From contig JASEVX010000008.1 in the NCBI GenBank assembly GCA_031761405.1, positions 39,121,800 through 39,185,799 of the forward strand: a stretch of 64,000 nt of DNA, written 5' to 3'. The notes below the pieces were generated by a model. It worked only from the letters and a program-made list of their open reading frames with translations. It was not told the DNA's origin and made no database searches. This stretch comes from Serripes groenlandicus. Taxonomy: Eukaryota > Mollusca > Bivalvia > Cardiida > Cardiidae. This document shows positions 12,201-24,200 of this stretch, piece after piece; position 1 is the first letter of the stretch, and every line of letters starts with the position of its first letter. The translations under genes were made by a program, and so were the position numbers.

Positions 12201-15200
12201 TTTCATTTGTCAATATATTGCGGAGATGTATTGGATGGAAGCCATTTGCAAAGGAAATTATGTTTTATATCGCTTATCGTCGAAGAGAAAATACAAGTCA
12301 AAACGGGTCGACTCAATCGACATCTTGTGTTCTTACAAGATGGCTAGATCTTTTTTGAGGATAAAAACAGGCGACGTACATTATTCCTATATAATAAGAA
12401 TATGGCTTCTCTAAAACTCTATTCTTATGATAACGTTACATTTGATTTATTCAATGCCTGTTACTCCTAACATTCTTATATTTTGTTTATACTATGCCTG
12501 CAAACATAACGCAAAAAGAACAATGTGTAAATATGAAAATCTAGCTTCATTCCCGTGTTCCTCCCTTGTAAACCTTATTTGAAAACTCCTCATTATAGCC
12601 ATTCAAGTATGATTATCCACAATAGTTATTAATATCAAAATTATTCGAGCTAGAGAAAGATATTGCATATACTATCTAAAAAACAAAAGATCTACTCTAC
12701 AGTAAAGTACAAGTTCTTGCATGTGTGTAGAGAAATATGTCGATTTGTGTATTCATTCAATGTAGTCACTGGTAAAGGGAAGTAAAGCTCACCAATTTAC
12801 GTACTTTCAATCATATGTTGTTTCCCTTGTATTATTTGTAACTCTTTTAGATCTGACATTTACTAATTGGCTTTTGTCAATATGTTTTCAAAGTCGTCAG
12901 CTGCAAGTTTGTTGTATGTTGGTAAGGGTTAAAATATAAGGGGTCTTATTGACTCTCCAAATTGGCATCATTTAAAGTTTCATTGATGTTATACAAGTAG
13001 TGATACACTTCTATGTCTTTGTCAAAAGTGGCTTCATTCCCATTACATAGATTTTAGTAATAAAATATATTATTTATTTCTACTTCCATCATTTCCCATT
13101 ATATAGTTCTATCAAACATATTCATTTTTAAATAATATTTCATGTACTACTTAATTTTAATGCACGCTAAATGACCTTAGCTGTTGATGCGCCATAAAAC
13201 ACTATACATTGTTATTGTCAAAAGTGGCACCTAGATTATAGGGTATATTTAGTTGCAGTAGTAATTCTTCACTTTTTGCATTGTACTTTGAGGAGCATGT
13301 GAAAATTAAGAGATGTAAAGTTTCCCACGCTCTGAGTAGTACAATACAAAAAGAGGTACTGCTACTGCAACATTTTATTCCTTTTGATAGCAATTAGTCC
13401 AAAACTTGCCAGATGCTGCTCATGTTACTTTCAAATGTACCACCTTGGTGGTGTACTGGTAGAGCAAGCTAATTAGGTGCAATAGGTCAAAGGTTTGATC
13501 AGCAGCAGGTCATACAAAATACTTTAAAAATGGTAGCAATCGCTTTCCTCCCTTGGCCCTCATTGTTGGACGACTGATTTGCTGGTGTCAGGATAAATGG
13601 ATCTGTATCACTGCTAACTTGCACAGGGAATGCTGTCATATAACTGAGAATTTGTTGGAAGCAGTGAAGAGCACTTTAACCCTTTCCCTCATACGACAAT
13701 TCTGCAGCAGACGACTTTGAACATATTTTGTCAAAATATAGAAAATCTCTATAATTGAGTGGATAACCTATGACGAAAAGTGGAAAACATTGTGGCAAAA
13801 TGAGAAATTGCTCGTTTTGAGCAATTTCTTCTTTTGTCAGTATGTTTTCAAAAAGCCGTCTTCTGCAGAGGAGTCGGAAAGCGTCTATGTGAGGGAAAGG
13901 GTTAATAATAGAAAAACTTTCAAATACAGATATCTAAAGGCATCAGGATCAGACTATGTGTATGACACTTTGTCAGAAAACAAGCAGAAGTTCTGGGAAG
14001 TCAAGGAGTGTTTAAAGTTCATAGGGTTTTCCTCTACAGTAAGTACAGCACATTTGACCCTTATTCCTGGTTGGTACAGGGTGATCCAGAAGAAAACAGA
14101 TTTGACTGTCAATCAAGTGTTCAGCAAAGTTACAGGGCCCCATACAACAAATATGCAGTATAGACGATTTTGAAATAATCTTTGTAAAAAGTACGGAAAA
14201 CATTTATAAATGAAAGTCATATCACGGCAGCCAGTTCACATACTTATGTGTTTCCTAGCTTTTTCACACCAGTCTTTCCAAGCAACTGGCTGCTTTTCCA
14301 CATAGACTCCACATAGACTGTAAGCCCATTGGTGAAAAACGAATGACGCGTGTCACAGTGACTTTTGTCAAACATCAGAAAGAATGTTGGCCGAGCTTGG
14401 ATTCAAACTCACATCCCCTGGATTGACAGCCCACGTTACTACCGGGGCTCGGCTTTCGTAACGTAATAATACATTTTAAACTCTATTTCTAACAGGATAT
14501 ACAGAATGTGTTATTAACTGTATCAACTGTTCTACATCTTGGTGAGATAGAGTTTTACGGAGTAGGAAATAATGAAGCAGCTCAAGTAAAAAACACAGAG
14601 GAGCTCTTGAAAGGTGAGATAGAAAACTTGATGCTTGACACAAACAGTACTGCATGATCTTTAACAGAGGATGAAATTCCATATAATTATATTTCTGATA
14701 AAGTGATTAGGGAAGAAAATAGCAAAGTTGGCTTTCTTGCTCAACACAATTCTGATTATTAGTGTTTACTGTTTCACATTGCGTCTTTTTATAACCCCCT
14801 TCGAAGAAGAGGGGGTATATAGGAGTCACTGCATCGGGCAGTCTTACTGTCTGTTGGTCCGTCGGAAGCCATATTTTGTCCGGCCTCTTTCTTGCAAACC
14901 ACTCGTTGGAATTCAATAAAAATTTACATGAAGCTTCTATACCAAGAGGAGATGTGCATATCCTAAAGAGGTTACAATTGTACTATGATAGTTCTAGTTA
15001 TGTATGGTATTTATCAAAGAAATGTGGTGAAGTTGTTAAAGAGTGTCGGCCTTTGGTGTTGGTTCAATCCCTGGTTGAGCCATACCAAAGATTATAGGAT
15101 GGTATTAAATGCTTACCTCCTTGGCACTAAGGGTTGCAAGGGATAGCATTGTGACTTATGCATCAGTTACAGGATAAATTACTCATGTACTTATAGTGCT

Positions 15201-18200
15201 CGTAATTTACCCAGGAAACATTGTGATATAACTGAAATACTGAAACAGTTGGAAGTGGCATAAAACATCGTTCAAACAAACAAACAAAACAGGATACAAT
15301 GTACTTGTTAAGCCTGTACTTTATGTTTATTGTAATAAGAGAAAATGTTGGACAAATACAAGTTAACCCTTGCCCACATAAAGACACTTTGTGATTCCTC
15401 TGCAGCAGACGACTTTTGAAAACATGGCGACAAAAGAAGAAATTGCTCAAAGCAAGCAATTTCTCCTTTTGTCACCATGTTTTAACTCATAGAGGATATT
15501 ACATGAGTGGTCATTCAATACGGCATTTATTAAATGAGTTTTCTGAAATTGATAAGAACGAGCCTTGGCGAGTTTTTATCACTTTTAGAAAACGAGTTTA
15601 ATAAATTTTGTATTGAATGACCACAAATGTAATGTTCTTTTTATATCATAAATACTAATTTAATCATTTACAGCGCTATATCCATATAAATGTCGCTATA
15701 AAGCGAACGTATTTACAACGCTAAACGTTACGTTATGACGTCACGTTACGTAACATTGTTATTACACTAGTTGAATACGCAATCTATTCAATGACTTTAT
15801 TACACTCCGGCGACGTCATTTATGATATAATATTCAATTATTGTTCTTTCATTTAAAGGGATTTTTGGCTAGATGTTTTCAAAGTTATCTGCTGCAGATT
15901 TGTTGTATGTGGGAAAGGGTTAACTACCGCTTGTCTAGGGCTCTGATTTGTGTGCATTGATTTATGATTTGTCATTTCAGTTTCTGAGTTGCTAGAAGTG
16001 TCAATGGAGGAGCTTGGATCAGCTTTAGTAGCAGATTATACTGTAACAAGAGGTGAGAGTGTGCTTTATGTAATGAGTTTTATCTTAGTTTGCATGCATC
16101 TGTTCACAGACATTTCATCTCTTAGCATCTAAGCATGAAGTGAAAATCGTCATAAATTTTTATCGCAGTTCACAATGTACCTCATAATTTTCATTATTTC
16201 CAATTAGCTGAAAGCCAGTCAAGCTTATGTCAGGTCAAATTGTCTGAAGTGCATTTGAACAAGTTTTTGCTGAGAACGACTTCTCCTCTGTCACTATGTA
16301 GCATTCTCTCAATGTCCTCTCCTAAATTGTCAGGGGTGGGGCTGTTAGCCTTATAATTGGCTTAAGCGAAAACTTAAAAATCTTCTCTTCAAAAATTATT
16401 TGCAGATTTTCAAATTCTTGTAAAAATGTTCCTTTGGTGACTATTCCTTCAATCCATATTGATTGGCCGCCAAGGGTGGGGCTGTTTTTGTTTTATATAG
16501 CTATAGTCATTTAATGTTTGCCTAATGGTAATGGAGTGATACAGGCTCTTTCAGGCTTCTTGTTTTGATGTGATGCTACATTTTACTACAGTATAAACTT
16601 GATTCTATAAGTGTAAAGAGTGGAAATTCCATTACTCTATCACACCATATTAAGGTCTTTCAGATTAAAATATTCTGATGAAAAGGAGGAAAAATCTGCA
16701 CCATGATAGGTGAAGTTTTAAAATGGAAGAGAGCGTTAGTAACTTGGGATTTATATGTCTGTATATTTGTTGCTTTAACTGGCAGCTAACACCTGTGTTA
16801 CTTTGAACACTCAGAGCCCTGGTAGCTTAGTGGATTACCACGGGTCTGTTATTCCTGTGAATCCAGGGGTTGTGAGGTCCAACCTCAGCTCGGTCAACAT
16901 TCTTTCTGACGTTAGACAAAAACGGATTTGACAAGGGTCCTTTTTCTTTTCCAATGGGCTAAAATTTTATGTATAAAACAGCAAGTTGCTTGGAATGACT
17001 GTTGTATGAATTTCTGGTGTGAGAAAGCTATGATCAAATAGATAGGTGAACTGGCTGCAAGTTGATATGACTGAAAAATTGTAGAGAACAACATTAAACC
17101 CCAATCAATTGATTACTCTTCTTATGATATTTGAAAACATTTTGCATGGTTTGACTTCCATGATTTATGTCGTAAATTGCATGATTGTTTGCATGTGCTA
17201 TTTTTTTAACCAAAAGGGGAACAAATAAAGAAGGAGAGAACAGTCCAGCAGGCAGAGGCGTGTCGAGATGCCTTGGCTAAAACTCTGTATGGTAGACTGT
17301 TCAGCTGGATTGTAAATGGAATTAATCAACTGATTCAGCCTGCAGAAGAACAGAGGTAAAAACATTTTTTGTTCACAATCCTTTTAACCCTCTCACAGAA
17401 ACAACAAATCTCCTGCAGATGACTGTGCAGACTTATTAGAATAAAATTAAAAATATCTTAAAGGAAGAGAAATACGTGTAAATTGATAGAGTTTAAAAGA
17501 TTGACGCCAAAGGAGAAATTGCTGAGGATGAGCACTTTTTCCTTTAGTCACAATTTGGACCTTGACTGCTGCAGATATGTACTTTTTATTGGAAATAAAA
17601 GTTCAAACTCTAAAAGTTGTTAATAGTATATTATGATTGTTTTCTTCCTTTTTTTCAGAATGGAGTTGAATATTGGTATTTTGGATATTTTTGGTTTTGA
17701 AAACTTTCCAATGAACAGTTTTGAACAGGTATGATTAATTTTTTATCTCAGATTGATGTACTGTAGGCTAAGTTAGGTGAAATGATGTCTTGTTACATAG
17801 GTAAGCTATATTGGAATAGGTACGGGTTGGTATTTCATTATGAGCAATTTCTCCTCTTACCACAATGTTTTCCAAATAATCTTCTGCAGATGCATCAAAA
17901 CGCATCTGCTAGTAGGGAAGGGGATAAGGAATTTAGGATAAGGTCAAATTTCCTGTCTAAATTGATTGTAATGACAAGTTTTATTTATTATGTCTCCCCC
18001 ATTACATGGGGGTGACATATTGTTTTTGACCGTTCCGTCCGTCCTTCCGTCCGTCTTTCTGTCCGTCCTTCCGTCTGTCACACTTGTTTCCGCTCAATAA
18101 CTGAAGAACACTTGGGCGTAGGAACTTCATACTTGGTATGCAGGTTGGTCATGACCAGTAGCTGACCCCTATTGATTTTGATAACAGAAGGTCAAAGGTC

Positions 18201-21200
18201 AAGGTCATGGTGACCTTGTGAGGTAAAAAATGGTTTCCGCTCAATAACTGAAGAACGCTTTGACTGAGGAACTCCATACTTGGTATGCAGGTTGGCCATG
18301 ACTAGTAGAAGACCCCTATTGATTTTGAGGTCAGTACGTCTAAAGTCAAGGTCACAGTGACCATGAGCTTGAAAGGTCACAGTGACAATGAGCTGATAAA
18401 TAGTTTTTGCTTGGGCCCAGGAACTTCATACTTGATGTGCAGGTTGGTCACCACCAGCAAATGACCCCTATTAATTTTAAGGTCAAAGGTCAAGGTCACA
18501 GTGGTCAAAGTCACATCCATCACACTTGTTTCCGCTCAATAACTGAAGAACGCTTGGGCATAGGATCATCATACTTGGTATGCAGGTTGGTCATGACCAG
18601 TAGATGACTCCTATTGATTTTGATGTCAGAAGGTCAAATGTCAAGGTCATGGTGACCTTGTGAGGTAAAAAATGGTTTTCGCTCAATAACTGAAGAACGC
18701 TTGGGCCGAGGAACTCCATACTTGGTATGCAGGTTGGCCAAGCCCAGTAGAGGACCCTATTAATTTTGAGGTCAAAGTCAAGGTCACAGTGACAATGAGC
18801 TGAAACATTGTTTTTGCTTAATAACTGTAGAATGCTTTGGCCATGGAAGTTAATACTTGGTGTGCAGATTGGTCACCACCAGTAGATGACCCCTATTGAT
18901 TTTGAGGTCACTAGCTTAAAGGTCAAGGTCATGGTATCCTTCAGCTGAAAAATGGTTTCCTCTCAATAACTAAAAAATGCTTATGTTGAGGAACTTCATA
19001 CCTGGTGTGCAGGTTGGTCCTAACCAGTAAATGACCTTTATTGAATTTGTTTGATTTTGAGGTCACAAGGTCAAATGTCGAAGGTCACGGTAACCTTCAG
19101 CTGAAAAATGTGTTTTACTCAATAACTCAAGAACGCTTATACCCAGGAACTTCATACTTGGTGTGCAGCTTGGTCCTAACCTGTAGATGACCCCTATTGA
19201 TTTTGATGTCAAAGGTCAAGGTCGCGGTGACCTTTGGCTGAAAAATGGTTTCCGCTCAATAACTGAAGATTGCTTGGGCCCAGGAACTTCATACTTGGTG
19301 TGCAGGTTGGTCACCAGCAGCAAATGACCCCTATTGATTTTGAGATCACTAGGTCAAAGACCAAGGTCATGGTAACCCTCAGATGAAAAATGGTTTCCGC
19401 TCAATAACTGAGGATTGTCACTGTTGCTTCATCTCCAGTCCAAAACTAAAATAATCATCTCCATCATTTCTTTTCCTCCCCTACAACCACACAAATGGGG
19501 AGACAAGCGCTTTTTCAAAAAAGCAATCTCTAGTTTTATTTGGGTTTCATGCCTTTTTCCACCATATTTCAGTTCTATCAAGGCAACATGATCCATGTGT
19601 GACTAATCAGTACTAGGCTATTAAATGTACTTTACCTTAGGGCTCTCCACCATGAACTCCGCAATGTATGGATAGAAACCGGGAAGCCTGGTCGCAAATC
19701 ACCCACTCTAATCACTCCACTTGGCCACAGAAAAGTCCTCTATAATTCTATGATTTAATTGTCTCTTGCAGTGGTATTAATGTAGCCAATGAGCAGTTTT
19801 AGATGTATACCAATGAACACATCTTAAACAAAGAGCAACAAGACTTGTTTCTTAGAAGGTGTCTCATTGGTTGAATTGAATTTCTTTTGCAGATCTGTAT
19901 TAATGTAGCCAATGAGCAGTTTCAGATGTATACAAATGAGCACATCTTTAACAAAGAGCAACAAGACTGTTTCTTAGAAGGTGTCCCATTGGTGGAATTG
20001 AATTATGCTACCAATCAACCAATATTGGATTTATTCTTAGAGGTACCCTATATTCATTTATTCTAGCTTCCAATACATAGCGTTAATAGCCATTGAATTC
20101 TTAAAGTTCAGTATTTATTAACCCTTTTTCACAAAAAGACTCTTTCTGATGCCTCTGCATCAGATGACATTTGAATGCGCAATTTCTTCTTTTTTGACAT
20201 TGTTTTCAATTCTATTCAATAATTATACTTTTAATAAAAGAGATTTTCCATATTTTAGCTGGTATCTTTTCAAAGTCGTTTGCAGCAAATTTGTCTTATG
20301 TTGGAAAGGATTAAAGCATTTAGTCTATTAATTTGAATTCTTACCAAGCCTTAACTCTCAATTGTACAATGGGTAATAGCTTGCATATCCTGCATATCTC
20401 GACATTTTATTTATGGTCTAATAAAATAATACTCTTCACATGAAACAAGTTTGAATTATTGAATGTAAATTGGGACGGCTATAATCAGATGTACCAGTTA
20501 AAATGCTATATACATGTATTTAGAAAGTGTTGAGACATTGCTCATGCACAGGCTAGCTTGAGGCTTTGCTGTATGGAGATTATACAAAACTCCTAAGTGC
20601 CTGATGTGGCTTATTATTTTGATATATTATTAGCTTGTCTGTTTTTCCAAGAAAAGAAGTCGGGGAATTGAGATGCCCTTGGGATCATAGTTGTCTGTTT
20701 TGTCACAAAACCTTCACCTTACCTCATAACTCAAAAAAAACCAAATCAACATTTTCAAATGAAACTTGGTACACATGTTTCTAGGAACAATTCACATGTA
20801 TTTACCAGATCAAATAACTCCGGCTTTTATAATTATTCAGTAATGCCCCTTTTTTTACTTAGAAAAAAGCAGACGAGCATTTGTGTTCGCTTGCGGCGCT
20901 CTTGCTTTTATATATTATCCCTAGTAATTGGTGAATTGTATAATAACTCATGTTTTTTGAAAATTTGATCATTCTAAAAGCTCAAATCTTTACTATTGTG
21001 TTAGTACGGAAATATCCTTGGAAAAAGTTGGCATATTATAGAGGAGAGAAAAATATGAGGAGTTATCAAGTGGATAATTTTTTGCTGTCTGTCTGTCCAT
21101 CCGTCATGCGTTGAAGTTTTGTCGGGCAACATATGTGATATTTAAGCATTATGGTACTTTTTCAGAAACATACTGGTCTATTTGCCATCTTGGATGAGGA

Positions 21201-24200
21201 GAGTAATTTTCCGAAAGCAACAGACAGATCTCTGGCTACAAAACTGCACCAGAATACCGGTATTTATTTTATTTTAACTCTCTTCTGTTTGAAAAATGAT
21301 ACTACTTAAAATGGAAGTTTACTCGAAAATATCCCTAAAAAGAAGATCAAGAAAATATGGATATTTACATTATATTTAAATACATTACCAAAATATGAGA
21401 TTGCATAAATATCAATGATGATGAAGATAAAGACACCAGTTACAATGATAGTAATTTAAGCAGCAACAATTATGTTGATGATGCCAAGAATTGTAACAGA
21501 TATCGATGGATTCAAGAAAATTAGTTGTGATAACATCTTGTCATTAGATAACATTACAATTGTGTTTCAAGGAACTCACAATATTTTATAAACAGAGACC
21601 AACGGTATAGAAGCTAGAGTGAACAAGTCTTTGCTCTACAATATCTGTTTGTAACCCGGCTGAAAGAGTCTGACCTGACCAGGGCTGGAACTTGGGACCT
21701 CCTGTCCTTGAGGCGAACATTCTACCATTCTATTTATAAAAGCTAACTCTAAAGCAAGGCAGTATAAGTATCCATTTATACAAATACATAGCTTCATATT
21801 GTCTATCTAGGTTCAGACCACTCTACTACATACTTCCCCTCCATGTGAAGATTCATCCTCAAATCATTTAATTTACAACAACTTCTACTCTATTTCACAT
21901 CACTGCAGGTTATTAACTCTGAGGGCCAAATGTAACCCAGCTGAAAGAGTCCGACCCGACGAGGGCTCGACCTTGGGACCTCTTGTCCTGGAAGCTAACA
22001 CTCTATAAAAGCTAGCTCTAAAGCAAGGCAGTATAAGTATCCCCTTATACAAACACATAGCTACATATTGTCTATCTATGGGAAAGACCACTCTACTACA
22101 TATTATTACTCATTTAAACCCTGAGTACCCACAACATCAGTTTACCAGAGCAAATAATATAAAAATGTTATATATACACCCCTTATTTGAAGTTCTGATA
22201 AATATTTCAGGTGAAAAGCACGGTCGGTATTATAAGGCCCCACGAGATGGAGGGCAGTCTTTTACTGTGATACATTTTGCTGGTAGTGTTAAGTATGATG
22301 TGATAGGGATGCTGGAGAAAAACAGGGATACACTGCCTAACAGTATTCTTTATACAATGAAAAGTAAGTGTTTTGGTATTTAGTATACAATGAAAAGTAA
22401 GTGTTATGGTATTTTGTATACAATGAAAAGTAAACTTATAGACATTCTATATATAAACAATAAAAAGTAAGTGTTTATGTATTCTGTATGCAATGAAAAG
22501 TAAGTCATTATGTAATCTGTATACAATGAAAAATAAGACATTATGTATATTCTGTATACAATGAAAAGTAAGTGTTTATGTATTCTGTATACAATGAAAA
22601 GTAAGCTTTTAGACATTCTACATATAAACAATAAAAAGTGTTTAGGTATTCTGCATACAATGAAAAGTAAGTGTTATTGTATGTTGTATACAATGAAAAG
22701 TAAGTGTTTGTGGTATTCCATTGTTGTCTGCTGCAGATGTGTCAAGGTGTGTATGTATGTGGGAAGGGTAATTTATTGGGTCGCCAGCCTTCACAAGGTG
22801 ATTCTAAATGGTTTCACTTGTCCGTCATCTGCGTGTTTGTCTTACTGTCATGCTCTGACTTGATTGGTTATTGGCAGGCTACATATGTATCCATTTAACC
22901 CTTTCCCACATACAGCATTTCTGCAGCAGACTACTTTGAAAACATTTATTCAAAAGTATCGAAACTGAATAAATGAAAGAATCATTATTGAATAAAGTTG
23001 AAAACTTTGTGGCAAAACGAGGAATTGTTTATCATAAGCAATTTCTCCTTTTGCCATAATGTTTCCGAAAGTCATCTAGTGCAAGGGCGTCTGAAAGCAC
23101 CTCTATGTGGGACAGTGTGTTAATTAAATACTCTTTTTTCATCCTTTTAGCCAGTAACAGGTTGTTGATCAAAGAGCTGTTCCAGTCTAGGGTAACCAGG
23201 ACAGGTTCCCTGGCTCCTAGTGCCAGACAACATCGGCAAAGCAGAACTACAATGAAAAAGTCCTCATCACCATTTGAGTTTTTCAAGAAATTAAGGGGAG
23301 GTAATAAAGAGGCCAAGAAACCAGTCAGACTGGCAACAGCTGAAAAGAAAGGGCCTTCAACTGTGGCTTTTCAATTTAGGGTTAGTTTTTATGTCCCCTA
23401 TTTTGAAGAAGTTAGTGATAATAATATTGCTTTTCTTTTTTATAACATATAACTTTTTACACAGTAAGTCGCACTAAATGACTATTATTATAATAGTATA
23501 TTGAAATCTTATAGATATTTTTTTACAAGAAAATGCACAAGACTTTTGTGTGTTTCTCTTCGGTTACATAGAGTTATGCCCCTTGTAAAAATTCAAATGC
23601 CTTTATCATTATACATGTTTATCTTTTAAAACTAGCTGACCCATGTTTTGTTTTCTTTTCCAAAATTTATTGCTAGATGACTTTTTCACACAAGGCTCTG
23701 AAAACTAAACAACACTGGGTACACATTCTCTGTGTTCAGATCAAAGATTGCGCGGGAGGACGCGGGTTCGATCCCTGGCCGGTTCATACCAAGGACTGTA
23801 AAAATGGTAGAAATGGCTGCCCTCCTTGACTCTCAGGGTTGCAGGGTTAGCATAATGAGTGACTGGCTTTTGTCAGGATAAAGGGACCAGTAGTACTGGT
23901 AACTTACCCAGGAAATGCCATGATATAACTGAAACACCAAACAATCAATTGATCATATCAAAGATTGGTCAATTTCAAAAAGATGAATTTACTTCTCCCC
24001 AATATATACTTATAGACAGATACCGTCAGATACTTTGGCCCACAGACAGAGCAAGGAACATTGTCTAATAACTCCAATAAGGATCTGATTGTATTTAAGT
24101 GCTGCATTTGTTATGTTCTCTTTTACAGAACTCCCTGTTAGAGTTGGTATCAAAGTTGCAGGCTGCCAGTCCCCACTTTGTTAGATGTATTAAACCAAAC

